The notes: generated by a model from the sequence alone, not told the origin. A stretch of 64,000 nucleotides of DNA from a virus (IMGVR_UViG_3300048121_001678:62001-126000); one strand, 5' to 3'; counted from the first letter of the stretch, positions 34,768-44,799 are shown. Numbers and translations: made by a program.

Positions 34768-37128
34768 CTAAGATTCCTTCCTTAAACTTCCATCATAATG
34801 GTCAAACCTATCATGTTCAGTTGGTGATAGTAATAAAATACCTGGTTTAATATTACCTATTATCGTTTCTTGAAACATATATGACATCCAAGTCTGCTCA
34901 TAAGGTCGAGCCCATTTCTCAGTTAAGAACATTTTTTCATTACCATATTTTGACACCACCTGTGGCCAATTACAATAATAAATTTCACCATGTGCAAATG
35001 GTATACCTTGGAAGCTGTCTATTTTTGTGATTTTAGTTTTTGGTGCATTAGGGTCTAATCCTTGGATAGGTAATAATGGTTTTTCAGGCCAATGCTGTTC
35101 TCTAATTTTTTGAGGTACGTTATACCAAGCCCATTGAACTGTATTGTCACCGTAAAACTCAGTATATGATAACTTTAAAAAGTCAAAGTTGTTTTTCTTA
35201 GCAATTTTAAGCGAATTTCTATATAGGTTTTTAACATATCTGTTAAAACCATTTTTATCTACCTCACCCTCTTTAGGATAAAAGAACATATCATCCTCAA
35301 AAAAGAAATAATAATCATATCCATTTTCTTCAGCGTGTTCTGCAACCCATTGTCTACCACCACAAATACCTAAATTATCTTTTTTAACGTGTTCAATATT
35401 ATATTCTTTACAAAGTTCAACATATTCTTCAGTTGTCGATAAATCCGTAGAGTTATCTAACATCACCCATTGTGGTTTAGTTACAAAGTCCTCATCATAT
35501 TGTTTCATAGATTGAATCAATGTCTTTACCTGATTTGGACTATTAAATGTAATCACATAAAGTGCAACATTATCAATATCTAAATCATTAGTAATAACAT
35601 CAAACTTTAACTCATTAAGTGGTTTATGTGTATCATTTTTAACGTCTTCAAAAAACTTACTAATTAATCCATTACCCTCAATTGGGAAATACTGATAGTT
35701 TTCAGGATATCTATACAGTAAAATAGTGAAAAGAGACTCTTCAGTACCCATATAGCCCGAATTAAGAGTGTTTTTCATTAAATTGTAGTACTCATTGTTA
35801 AAATCTGCAATAGATTCTACAGGACCACCAAAGAAACCACCACGACAAACTTTATTTACTTTAGTACTTGTCATTTCACAAATCTTATCATAATCGAATC
35901 CATGAATTTCTGTCTCCGTTTCATAAGGGAATGCGATGTAACTAATTTTGTCTATTTTTGTTAATTTATCCAATACTTTATCGTGTGTAAAGTATCCAGA
36001 ATGTACGGTATTGGTAATCCCCGCATCTAACCAAAATAAATGTGTTGAATTAAATTGGTCCATTATTTTAGCATCATGTAAAAGATATGGTTTAGACATA
36101 ACCAGTGGATTATACATGTCAAGTTTAGCCTGTGTTGACTCACCTAACCAACCAACCTGATTTATCCAATCAGGATTATTTCTAATAGTTTGTATTGAGT
36201 TGTAAAACTCACCTTTAAACCATTCTTGGTCACGTGTTATAAACATAGTATTATCTCTACTACGTCTTTCAAAAACAAACTCCTCTAATTCTGCATCACC
36301 AAATACTATAAGGTTATAAGGTATTTCCAAAAATTGAGAAAACTTCTCTAAATAATGTTCAAAACTTCTTGACCATCCCTCGGCTAATTCATCTCTTTTA
36401 ATGTTCCATAACCCAGTAACTATTGTAATTCCACTTTCATTCATATCTTCATATATCTCGTTATATATTTCTTTGATGATACCTACTATGTCTTCAGATT
36501 CTTTACCATAAACGTATCCGTTATCATCAAAAGTTTTTATTATTTGTTGTTTTTCTTCATCAGATAGACTTGACCACTCTAATCTAACTACTTTAGGTCT
36601 ATACTTTGAAAAATCAATCTGTTTAAATATTTCATAATCATGTCCTTCGGCATCAATTTTTATAACGTCAAATTCAACAATATTATGTTTTTCTAATAAC
36701 CTTTCAAAAGTAATACACGGTACCTTTACTCTAAGTCCATATTTTTCAACAGTATCTCTATCACCATCACTACCCAATCCATTTTTTGGTGGATATATTG
36801 CACTCATACCCATAAAACAAGTATGCATCTTACCTTCTTGTATCGCTGAAGGACTGATAGTAATCATTTCCACATCACCATTATATGTTGAGATTGCAGA
36901 GTTTTCATACTTATTTTCATCCCCAAAGTTTTTCTTTAATTTTTCAAAATAGTATGGAATTGGTTCCACATATAAACCTTTAAAATCATAAGCATTTGAA
37001 TACCCACTTAACTCATCAAATGTTTGACCATCCATAGCCCCAATATTAATGGTAAATAATCTATGACCTTTCTTACCTAAATGATGTAATATATCATTAA
37101 AATAATCTGTATTTTTTAACTGTATCAT
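34768..37128 (-). CDS. FkbM methyltransferase / HtrL-like / glycosyltransferase fusion
   Basis: 786 aa from the ATG at 37128, which overlaps the upstream stop as TAATG; a TTG 10 codons earlier is less likely. Residues 1-230 are an FkbM-type SAM methyltransferase (FTINIGAMDGQTFDEL; FDVIKIDAEGHDYEIFKQ). About 233-515 resemble HtrL/YibB (WlaTC) proteins (ITIVTGLWNIKRDE; LFWLDAGITNTVHSG; PENYQYF). About 520-786 are a GT-A glycosyltransferase (VALYVITFNSPNQVKTLI; NLGICGGRQW; FFFEDDMFF as the metal site). One polypeptide could add sugars and methylate them. It opens the five-gene glycan cassette next to the Thr/Pro fibres. Confidence 0.85.
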   Translation of the reverse strand: MIQLKNTDYFNDILHHLGKKGHRLFTINIGAMDGQTFDELSGYSNAYDFKGLYVEPIPYYFEKLKKNFGDENKYENSAISTYNGDVEMITISPSAIQEGKMHTCFMGMSAIYPPKNGLGSDGDRDTVEKYGLRVKVPCITFERLLEKHNIVEFDVIKIDAEGHDYEIFKQIDFSKYRPKVVRLEWSSLSDEEKQQIIKTFDDNGYVYGKESEDIVGIIKEIYNEIYEDMNESGITIVTGLWNIKRDELAEGWSRSFEHYLEKFSQFLEIPYNLIVFGDAELEEFVFERRSRDNTMFITRDQEWFKGEFYNSIQTIRNNPDWINQVGWLGESTQAKLDMYNPLVMSKPYLLHDAKIMDQFNSTHLFWLDAGITNTVHSGYFTHDKVLDKLTKIDKISYIAFPYETETEIHGFDYDKICEMTSTKVNKVCRGGFFGGPVESIADFNNEYYNLMKNTLNSGYMGTEESLFTILLYRYPENYQYFPIEGNGLISKFFEDVKNDTHKPLNELKFDVITNDLDIDNVALYVITFNSPNQVKTLIQSMKQYDEDFVTKPQWVMLDNSTDLSTTEEYVELCKEYNIEHVKKDNLGICGGRQWVAEHAEENGYDYYFFFEDDMFFYPKEGEVDKNGFNRYVKNLYRNSLKIAKKNNFDFLKLSYTEFYGDNTVQWAWYNVPQKIREQHWPEKPLLPIQGLDPNAPKTKITKIDSFQGIPFAHGEIYYCNWPQVVSKYGNEKMFLTEKWARPYEQTWMSYMFQETIIGNIKPGILLLSPTEHDRFDHYDGSLRKES

Positions 37129-37658
37129 TATTCTATTACTATAAAGTTCTTTTGCCAACCTTTATATTCCGTCCAAGTCTTACCCAAAATCTCTGCGGTT
37201 TCAACTGCAAAATTATATTCATCTTCTCTGTGTGTGTCATCCATAATAATTGGAACTGATGTATTCAATCTATCCCAGTATTTTGCAATATTATTTCTAG
37301 TCTTAACTTGGTCTAAATTTGGTGGTCCATCAACAATAATTAACGAATATTCTTCAGGTAAACTATTGAATACAACTTCAGAATTATACCATCCGTCCAC
37401 AATATCCGCTAAGATGTAATTAGCCTTTGGTGCCAAACGTGTAAATCTTTCTTGGTGTTCAATAGCATATACGTTATGATACCTACTCAGCTCCATAGTA
37501 CCACTACCACTACCAAACTCAATGATTGTCTCACCCTTTTCAATATTTTCATCAATCCAAGAATAACACTCCATAGATATTGCCCAACCATCAAGGTTAT
37601 TCATATTAACATCCAATTCCTTTAACTTAGGAAATATATAATTTAAATCTGTATTCAT
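37128..37658 (-). CDS. SAM-dependent methyltransferase (class I)
   Basis: 176 aa, Rossmann-type. The SAM-binding loop is TIIEFGSGSGTMELSR, followed by VYAIEHQERF (acidic end of beta 2) and LIIVDGPPNL in the region of motif IV. It resembles small methyltransferases found in glycan gene clusters. Both ends are coupled (ATGA upstream, TAATG downstream). The substrate is unknown; a sugar hydroxyl is likely from context. Confidence 0.8.
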   Translation of the reverse strand: MNTDLNYIFPKLKELDVNMNNLDGWAISMECYSWIDENIEKGETIIEFGSGSGTMELSRYHNVYAIEHQERFTRLAPKANYILADIVDGWYNSEVVFNSLPEEYSLIIVDGPPNLDQVKTRNNIAKYWDRLNTSVPIIMDDTHREDEYNFAVETAEILGKTWTEYKGWQKNFIVIE

Positions 37659-38533
37659 AATTGCTCAAAAAACTTATAAAAACTTATTTTACCATCCAAA
37701 AATTCAGGAGTAACAGACTTATCAGTTAAGTTTGAATCGTCGTGATACCACGTATTAAATTTGAATGAGTGATAGTTTTCAGGTTTATCATACACCATTG
37801 TAGACATCATTGCTTCATGATTAAGAAGAAATTCTTTACTTAAACACATCTGAGAGTATTCCTCAAATCTTTGAAATAAATTAGGTAACTTACTCACATG
37901 ACCACCTATTATACCACCAATAGAAAGGGAGTCATACATGTGGTCTTTTTCTAAAACTTCATTCAACTTTCTATGGTCATGAAAAAATAATGTGTTTCTA
38001 ATATCAATTAATTTATCACCAAGCCAGTTGTTAATTTTAGGTATTGTATTTTCATTAAAAATACCATCATAGGTGTATCTATATTTGTTCATTGATAATC
38101 CTGTGATTTTATCCGCATTTGAATTATACCTTCTCGGATATAAACCAATATGTGATAAACCACAGTCAAACCAATATAAGTACTCTAAACCTTCTACCAT
38201 TTCGTCTTCCATCAAAGCAATTTTAGCCCATCCAACTTCTAAATAAAATTTAAACAATTCAGGGTTTTTTTCTTTGACTTCAATCATCTTTTTACTATGT
38301 CTTATATCTTGTAATTCTTTGACTTTAATAGTCACATTAGTTACTCCATTTTCATCTAAAATTTCTTGTAGTGATTCCGCAGTATTAGACCCAGTATAAC
38401 AAATAATTTGAACATTCATCTGAGATAATTGTACTAATGAATGAGTATATCTATCCCATCTTGCCTGTACTTTATGTCCAAAGAATGGGAAGTCTCCAAT
38501 TCCGAAATATAAAAAAGTTACAATTTTTGTCAT
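37655..38533 (-). CDS. HtrL/YibB-like glycosyltransferase
   Basis: 292 aa. Landmarks parallel the middle domain of the fusion protein at 34768: YLYWFDCGLSHIGLYPRRY versus LFWLDAGITNTVHSG, a GGIIGG segment, and PENYHSFKFN versus PENYQYFPI. It therefore probably belongs to the same HtrL_YibB/WlaTC-type family. The Asp in WFDCG may be the metal-binding site. It is coupled by ATGA overlaps to both neighbours. Confidence 0.72.
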   Translation of the reverse strand: MTKIVTFLYFGIGDFPFFGHKVQARWDRYTHSLVQLSQMNVQIICYTGSNTAESLQEILDENGVTNVTIKVKELQDIRHSKKMIEVKEKNPELFKFYLEVGWAKIALMEDEMVEGLEYLYWFDCGLSHIGLYPRRYNSNADKITGLSMNKYRYTYDGIFNENTIPKINNWLGDKLIDIRNTLFFHDHRKLNEVLEKDHMYDSLSIGGIIGGHVSKLPNLFQRFEEYSQMCLSKEFLLNHEAMMSTMVYDKPENYHSFKFNTWYHDDSNLTDKSVTPEFLDGKISFYKFFEQL

Positions 38534-40101
38534 TTTCTAAAGTAATAGTCTTCTAATAATAAACAGTCCATTTTAGTCTTATCATAGACCTTCAACGCAT
38601 CCGTGTATCTTGATAGGATAGGTTTTCCATTTACATTAAATGAAGTGTTTAATAATACACCTATACCTGATTTTTTCTCAAACTCCGTCAGTAGATTATA
38701 TAGCCAAGGATTTTGCTCTTCAGTTACAGTTTGAACACGAGCAGTACCATCAACGTGAGTTATAGAAACTAATCTCTCTCTCCATTCTTCTTTAACCGTT
38801 GGACAGAAACCCATCCATCTACTCTCACCCTCAAAGTCAAAGTATTTAGACACATCCTCTAATTTACATACAGGTGCAAATGGTCTATACCATTCTCTAT
38901 TCTTAACCTTAGCATTCAATATGTCTTTCATATCAGGATAAGCAGGATTGCAAATAATACTACGATTACCCAACGCTCTTGGTCCATGTTCTGATGTACC
39001 TCTAACAACACCAACAATTTTACCATCATTTAGGTCGTCTGTTAATCTTTCCAAATCTAACTCACTACCTCTACGTTCTTCAACGTGGGACATTAATGTG
39101 TGTTTATCTAAGATAGGTATACCAGCATATGTCACATCAACCGCCTTTTCAGGTTTCATATGATTCAAAATCATACCCGTAGCAATACCACAATCATTAG
39201 GGTTAGGTGGAACAAAAACAGGACGGTCTAATACTTGTTGTAACTTGGTATTAAGTAGAATATTAAGAGCACATCCTCCAACTGTTATCAACGGTATATT
39301 AGGATATTCATCTAAGAACGGCTGAGCCATCTCCATAAACACATTTTCAAACGCAGTCTGTGATGTTTTAGCAACATCCCATGAAGTTTGACCTGTTAAT
39401 CTATTCTGAATATCAAATACCAATCCTGTTTGTTCACCTAATTCACCCAAAAACTCAATATAGTTCAAACCGTCAGGTTTTCTTCTATAGTAGTTTTCAA
39501 AGTGTGGTAACCATTCATTATTCACGTTACCATAAGAACAAAGTCCCATGATTTTACCTGAATAAACTAAGTTACCAATATTTAATGCCGGTTCCTTACG
39601 AATATCCCCCATATAGTCACCAAATGACATATAAGGAAATCCTAAATCTAAATTGTATTTATCTAATAATGTAATTTCTGTTCTACCAGACGCTAAATAC
39701 ACGTTATAAAAACCATCATTACCACCACCATCAAAAGATATTATTAATGCGTCATCATAATCTGTCTGATACAGACCACATGCGGCATGACTAAGGTGAT
39801 GTAATTGATTTACGTGTTTTTTAGCAGGTATAAGTTGTTCATAGTGTACTTTGGTACCTCCTTCCAATGTATCCGAATTTAAGTAGTAACACGTATCGTA
39901 TTCACTGATACCAAATTCATCTTCAATGTATTTTAATATTTCTTTTAAAAGATAAGGTCTTGTGTAAGAAACGAGGTACTGTGCGTACCCCGCATTCTTT
40001 TCACTTAAAAATCTTTCAACTTCAATTACCGTAATTAATTCTCCATTCTCTTCAACCGCAACCGCAGCATTGTGAGAACCGTAAAATGATATATTTGCCA
40101 T
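38530..40101 (-). CDS. NodU/TobZ/CmcH-type carbamoyltransferase
   Basis: 523 aa. The N-terminal ASKHA/Kae1-like domain has HHLSHAACGLYQT and ISFDGGGNDGFYNV, then VGGCALNILLN. The C-terminal domain has TSEHGPRALGNRSII, EWYRPFAPV and LLNTSFNVNGKPI. These are the family's diagnostic motifs. It should transfer a carbamoyl group from carbamoyl phosphate, through an ATP-dependent adenylate, to a hydroxyl, probably on a sugar. It is overlapped by the HtrL-like gene downstream and is a glycan-decorating enzyme by context. Confidence 0.92.
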   Translation of the reverse strand: MANISFYGSHNAAVAVEENGELITVIEVERFLSEKNAGYAQYLVSYTRPYLLKEILKYIEDEFGISEYDTCYYLNSDTLEGGTKVHYEQLIPAKKHVNQLHHLSHAACGLYQTDYDDALIISFDGGGNDGFYNVYLASGRTEITLLDKYNLDLGFPYMSFGDYMGDIRKEPALNIGNLVYSGKIMGLCSYGNVNNEWLPHFENYYRRKPDGLNYIEFLGELGEQTGLVFDIQNRLTGQTSWDVAKTSQTAFENVFMEMAQPFLDEYPNIPLITVGGCALNILLNTKLQQVLDRPVFVPPNPNDCGIATGMILNHMKPEKAVDVTYAGIPILDKHTLMSHVEERRGSELDLERLTDDLNDGKIVGVVRGTSEHGPRALGNRSIICNPAYPDMKDILNAKVKNREWYRPFAPVCKLEDVSKYFDFEGESRWMGFCPTVKEEWRERLVSITHVDGTARVQTVTEEQNPWLYNLLTEFEKKSGIGVLLNTSFNVNGKPILSRYTDALKVYDKTKMDCLLLEDYYFRK

Positions 40102-40102
40102 G

Positions 40103-41371
40103 TTATAGTGTTCCTGTTAATCTGTCACACCAACCTTTAGATGACGAATAAGGCCATACAACCCAATAAGCTGGTTTTTCAGTTATGTTAAATTGTCTCC
40201 AAACTTTACAATAACCATCTGGGTCATTCATCATTCGGTCTATTTCTGCCCTATCAGCATCCTTTCTGTGAATAGTGTTATCTTCGCTATCGTGGAAAGC
40301 AACTACCCAATATTCATAATCTTTTTCAGGTACTTGCTCATAACCCACATCAATACAATGTTTATAGATAGTCGCAAAACTTTCTAACCATTCTTCTTTA
40401 CTCTCAAAAGTATCGATACCTGGGTTAGGTGGGTAATGTTTATCTAACGTATATTGTTGTACTCCTCTTACACCAAACTTTAATCCTGAATACTCTTCGT
40501 ACTCCTCCAAAGTTCTATTAGGACCAAAACCATACTTACCATCATGACCTTCTTGAGATTCACCATCCATACCAAATAGCTTTCTATTAGTTAAGTGAGA
40601 ATGACTGTTTTTGTTACCCCATTCTTTGTCATCATCCCATTGCTTAGTTCTACCCTTACGAGTATATTCATGCCAAATTAAGACTTTATGTGGGTGGAAC
40701 ATATCATAACCCCATGTGAATGCTCTTGCAGCTATTGAAATCTCCTCACCGTGGAAGTAATACTCAGGATTGTGTTGTACCTCTTCACTGAACTCACCTA
40801 ATGTGAAACAGAAGTGAGCAGAGTAGAATCTTGCGGGTACTGGTGTGTCTAACTCTCTCCAATTTGGAATTGTCTCAGGTAAAAAGAATACCGCACCTTC
40901 AGGAATAAATCGGTCAAATGCCATTCTCCATGGCTCTTGTACTCTAGCACCTGGGTCATTATCAGGGTCAAATGATGAAACATATCCTGTCAATAATGGT
41001 TTTGGTATCCCCATACCTTGGAGTTGTTTTACCATTTTAATCATCTCAACATCCCAATCTTTTGCAAATCTCATATGTGAGTCAATCTGTAAAGTATACA
41101 TCTCTCCTCCATATAATTGTTGAATCGAGTGTCTTGCCCAACACGCACCTTTAGAGTCCTCATAAGGGATGTCTAAAATACGAAAACGTTCGTCATCTCT
41201 ATATTTATCTAAATTGTCAAATCCATCTTCAGAATGATATTGTCTACAAATACCAAATACTAAGTTTTGTGGTCTTTTCGCATTCATTATCATATCCTCA
41301 ATTGTGTTAACTAACTCAGGGTCTCGATATGACGCCACTTGTATGAAAATCTTTTGTGCTCTTCTTGCCAT
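40103..41371 (-). CDS. GT60-like polypeptide GlcNAc-transferase
   Basis: 422 aa. IFIQVASYRDPELVNTI, FGICRQYHSED, GACWARHSIQQLYGGE and YTLQIDSHMRF fit the Glycosyltransferase (GlcNAc) family PF11397/GT60. Known members of that family attach GlcNAc to hydroxyproline of Skp1 in Dictyostelium and to Thr in trypanosome mucins. YFHGEEISIAARAFTWGYDM is a further typical segment. This is the enzyme of the cassette most directly pointing to protein O-glycosylation. Confidence 0.88.
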   Translation of the reverse strand: MARRAQKIFIQVASYRDPELVNTIEDMIMNAKRPQNLVFGICRQYHSEDGFDNLDKYRDDERFRILDIPYEDSKGACWARHSIQQLYGGEMYTLQIDSHMRFAKDWDVEMIKMVKQLQGMGIPKPLLTGYVSSFDPDNDPGARVQEPWRMAFDRFIPEGAVFFLPETIPNWRELDTPVPARFYSAHFCFTLGEFSEEVQHNPEYYFHGEEISIAARAFTWGYDMFHPHKVLIWHEYTRKGRTKQWDDDKEWGNKNSHSHLTNRKLFGMDGESQEGHDGKYGFGPNRTLEEYEEYSGLKFGVRGVQQYTLDKHYPPNPGIDTFESKEEWLESFATIYKHCIDVGYEQVPEKDYEYWVVAFHDSEDNTIHRKDADRAEIDRMMNDPDGYCKVWRQFNITEKPAYWVVWPYSSSKGWCDRLTGTL

Positions 41372-41427
41372 AATTTTTTTCTTTTATTAAACAATAAACA
41401 AAGAATATTCATAATAAAGTGATATTT

Positions 41428-41607
41428 ATGAATATGAAACTATTAAAAACAATAAAAGGTTTGGTTAAAGAATCTGAAGACAATTTAGAAAAAGCATTAA
41501 ATTCTAATGTTAATTCTAAAGAGTTAGAAGTACTAAAGGAAAATTATGAAAATTCCCTTAACCTAATATCATTATACGAAAACTTAGAAAACGAAAAAGA
41601 GGATTAA
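41428..41607 (+). CDS. Small coiled-coil protein
   Basis: 59 aa (MNMKLLKTIKGLVKESED start; a GTG three codons earlier is possible, or the second ATG at 41434). It is Leu/Asn/Glu-rich and helical throughout. It is divergent from the GT60 gene and convergent with the fibre gene at 41652, with a shared terminator. No family recognised. Confidence 0.6.
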   Translation: MNMKLLKTIKGLVKESEDNLEKALNSNVNSKELEVLKENYENSLNLISLYENLENEKED

Positions 41608-41627
41608 TTTCTTAACCCTCTCTTTTT
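41594..41627. terminator. Bidirectional terminator between converging genes
   Basis: AAAAAGAGGATTAA and TTAACCCTCTCTTTTT form an imperfect hairpin around a 4-nt loop, with T-rich runs on both strands. It overlaps the last codons of the small plus-strand gene and lies just past the stop of the fibre gene. Confidence 0.6.
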
Positions 41628-41651
41628 ATTTTTTATATTTTTGTATGGTTT

Positions 41652-44600
41652 CTATTTTGTAATATACTCCACTTCAATCTTATCAATATCTTTTCTTTCT
41701 GCTTGTATAAAGTAATAACAATCAATTTTATTACTAAATAAGTTACCGTTACCAATATGAACTACGTTGTTCTCAATTTTTTTAACATATAAATTTTGAT
41801 GTGAACCTATAGATGTTAATTGAACAGTAATCGTATCGGGGTCTACTAAATCTAACCAATATTCAGGTAATTCAATCTCCTTATCATTAAGTTGTCTACC
41901 TCTAATGTAAACACCGTGTTCTGGTCCCTCCAAGTTACCATGCTTCAGTCTCATTCCCTGTTCTTTCTTCTCGTTATTTGGGTGAGGAATATCAAAGGCC
42001 TTTGACGTGGCAGTTAAGTTACCTTGACCATCCACTCTAAATACAGGTGCCTGATTTGAATCATATCCCGTAGCTATCGCAACTGTTGGAGCCGAACTTA
42101 ATAGTGATAACACGTCACTATATACATCATCTGCCTCGATAAATACTCTAGGTACATTTAACGGTGTCGAAATAGATTTAAATATGTTTAGACTTTCGTT
42201 TGCACTTGACGCAAAATCAAGATTATTACTACCCTGAGTTATAGTACGAAGTGAAGATAATGTACCATCTGTAGAATAAATGTTAGTATTACCCGCAGAA
42301 GTTATATATCCCGCGTCGTTATTAAATCCACTATTACTAATATTACCCTTAGTAAGTTTCTTCTGATTATTTGAGGAATCTACAACCACAAAGAAATCAC
42401 CGTCCCCATTGGATGTCGATGTCGTTAATTCAGATAAGTCAACATTAACATTACTACCATCAACATCAATAAGAGTACCAGCACCTACATTTAAGGATAC
42501 TGAACCACCCAAGGAAGCTGAACCACCACCTGTTAATCCATTACCACCAGTAACAGTGATAGATGAGTTCGCTAACGAACTATTAGGTACATTGGATAAT
42601 CCTAATGCAATCGTACCATTTGTTGTGATTGGCGAACCTGAATCAACATCGATACCGTCTGAACCTGAAATAGCCACAGAAGTAACTGTACCCTGACTAT
42701 TAGTATATGGTAATGCGGCTATTAATGCTTTTTTAGCATTATTGTCAGAATCACTGACAAGTATATAATCAGTATCCTCAATATCATTTGGATATGCACC
42801 CGCGGCAAGAATAATGTTATCAGTACCTAAGTAATCAACATCCACAGTAATCGAACCAGATGTCCCCCCACCCGATAAACCTGTACCCGCAGTTACATTA
42901 GTTATATCACCAACGGTTATAGAACCCCCTAATGATGTTGAAGTACCATTAATGGTTATACTTGAATTTGCCAGTGAACTATTAGGTACGTTGGATAATC
43001 CTAAGGCAATTGTGCCTGAACTTGTGATTGGCGAACCTGAATCTATATCTATACCATCTGAACCTGAAATTGCAACTGATGTTACTGTACCCGACGTATT
43101 TGTATATGGTAAATCAGAAACTAAACCTTTCTTAACATTATTATCACTAGCATCATGGTAAACTATAGTATCGCTTAATCCAATACCTGTACCTTCTAAA
43201 TTAGTCGCAGAATCAATGAAATTATCGGTTCCTGTATAATCTAAAGAGACCGTCACTGAACCAGATGCACCACCACCTGATAAACCTGTACCTGCGGTTA
43301 TATTAGTAATGTCACCAACTGTCACAGTACCACCTAATGATATGGAACTACCATTAATAGTAATACTACTATTAACGAGTTGTGAGTTAGTAATTTGACC
43401 GGCACTAACATCAGAAATAATATCATCACCAGCTATTTGACCACCTAATGAAATATCACTTCCCGCAATATCAATAGAAGAATTAGTTAATGAACTATTA
43501 GGTACGTTTGATAATCCTAATGTTATTGTTCCATTTGTTGTGATTGGCGAACCTGAATCAACATCGATACCATCTGTACCCGAAATTGCAACAGATGTAA
43601 CTGTACCATCATTTGTTGTAAACCCAGCATCGTTATTAAATCCACTTAATTTAATATTAGCTTTAGTAAGTTTTCTTTGTACATTTGAAGAATCTATTAC
43701 CGCGAAGAAATCACCATCACCATCAGATACTGATGTTGCCAATTCTGAAAGGTCCACAGATATTGTATCTGCAGCGACATCAATAAGTGAACCCGCACCA
43801 ACATTAAGTGTAACTGCTCCTGAAGTACCCCCACCTGTTAAACCGTTTCCTGCACCTACTGAGGTAATATCACCCTGATTATTACTGAATGGTAAATCAG
43901 AAACTAATCCGAAATTAACCAACTGTGAACCATCACTAAATAATATATGTGAACTAAGTCCGATTGATTGTGAACTTGCATCAGTTGCAGATAAAATAAT
44001 ATTATCAACACCCGTATAATCAACATTAAGGGTAACCGCACCTGATGTACCACCACCAGTTAAACCATTTCCAGCACTCACACCTGTTATGTCTCCAACA
44101 TTAATTGAACCACCTAAAGATACTGATGTACCATTAATAGTTATAGATGAGTTTGATAATGAACTATTAGGTATACTATTAAGGTTAGCACCACTACCAC
44201 TGAACGAACCAATCACTTGACCTTGGAATGTCGCATCTTTACTCGAAGAGTCAAAGGTCACTGCAGTTCCTGTTTCACCATTGGTTGATAATATTAAATT
44301 ATTATTAGAGAATATTCTGAAATTGTTGGACCCATCATTGTCAAATGCCCCGACATTGGTCATTCTAAGACCGTCCCCATTCTGTGAAATTCTTAAAACG
44401 CTATTAGCATAAACAGTATCCGCAGTTATTGAAGTAAGACCCGCAATAGAAGATGCGGTCCCTCCAAGTGATACAGAAGTAGAACCAATAGTAATACTTG
44501 AATTGTCTAAAGATGCGTTTGGAATAGTCGAGAAAGAAAGTGAACCTGAACCGTTAGTTAATAATACAGTATTCGCTGACCCATCAGATGTTGGGAAAGA

Positions 44601-44717
44601 ATAATCTTCGTTAAATTGTATTGACCCGTTATTAGCTATGCTAAGACGCGTTGTTGTATTTGTTCTCAGATTAATACCTGATATATTACTATAGAAAACT
44701 CCGTTTTTTGTTGCCAT
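41652..44717 (-). CDS. Tail-fibre protein with Gly/Ser/Asn repeats
   Basis: 1021 aa. Repeated units such as VPNSSLANSSITI, NGTSVSLGG and GNGLTGGGTSGAVTLNV recur throughout (residues about 60-820). This is the beta-solenoid or triple-spiral wording of long phage fibres. The C-terminal about 110 residues differ (EGPEHGVYIRGRQLND, LPEYWLDLVD, DCYYFIQAERKDI) and look like a conserved terminal domain of structural proteins in large phages. It lies downstream of two other fibre genes. Confidence 0.88.
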   Translation of the reverse strand: MATKNGVFYSNISGINLRTNTTTRLSIANNGSIQFNEDYSFPTSDGSANTVLLTNGSGSLSFSTIPNASLDNSSITIGSTSVSLGGTASSIAGLTSITADTVYANSVLRISQNGDGLRMTNVGAFDNDGSNNFRIFSNNNLILSTNGETGTAVTFDSSSKDATFQGQVIGSFSGSGANLNSIPNSSLSNSSITINGTSVSLGGSINVGDITGVSAGNGLTGGGTSGAVTLNVDYTGVDNIILSATDASSQSIGLSSHILFSDGSQLVNFGLVSDLPFSNNQGDITSVGAGNGLTGGGTSGAVTLNVGAGSLIDVAADTISVDLSELATSVSDGDGDFFAVIDSSNVQRKLTKANIKLSGFNNDAGFTTNDGTVTSVAISGTDGIDVDSGSPITTNGTITLGLSNVPNSSLTNSSIDIAGSDISLGGQIAGDDIISDVSAGQITNSQLVNSSITINGSSISLGGTVTVGDITNITAGTGLSGGGASGSVTVSLDYTGTDNFIDSATNLEGTGIGLSDTIVYHDASDNNVKKGLVSDLPYTNTSGTVTSVAISGSDGIDIDSGSPITSSGTIALGLSNVPNSSLANSSITINGTSTSLGGSITVGDITNVTAGTGLSGGGTSGSITVDVDYLGTDNIILAAGAYPNDIEDTDYILVSDSDNNAKKALIAALPYTNSQGTVTSVAISGSDGIDVDSGSPITTNGTIALGLSNVPNSSLANSSITVTGGNGLTGGGSASLGGSVSLNVGAGTLIDVDGSNVNVDLSELTTSTSNGDGDFFVVVDSSNNQKKLTKGNISNSGFNNDAGYITSAGNTNIYSTDGTLSSLRTITQGSNNLDFASSANESLNIFKSISTPLNVPRVFIEADDVYSDVLSLLSSAPTVAIATGYDSNQAPVFRVDGQGNLTATSKAFDIPHPNNEKKEQGMRLKHGNLEGPEHGVYIRGRQLNDKEIELPEYWLDLVDPDTITVQLTSIGSHQNLYVKKIENNVVHIGNGNLFSNKIDCYYFIQAERKDIDKIEVEYITK

Positions 44718-44748
44718 GTTTAACTCTCTTTTTTTTATTTAAGGCTTC

Positions 44749-44770
44749 GGGAGAGGTTTAACCCCCTCCC
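44749..44770. repeat. G/C-rich hairpin in the gap between fibre genes
   Basis: GGGAG (44749-44753) can pair with CTCCC (44766-44770), with extra G-C pairs inside. No T-tract follows on the minus strand. It may be a processing hairpin or a weak terminator. Confidence 0.35.
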
Positions 44771-44784
44771 TGTATTATCTAAAG

Positions 44785-44791
44785 ATAAATA
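44785..44791 (-). promoter_or_regulatory. Distant TATTTAT element before the 44717 gene
   Basis: The minus strand reads AAGTATTTATCTTTAG, 67 nt before the ATG at 44717. It is further away than the other copies, so the assignment is doubtful. Confidence 0.2.
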
Positions 44792-44799
44792 CTTGTATA

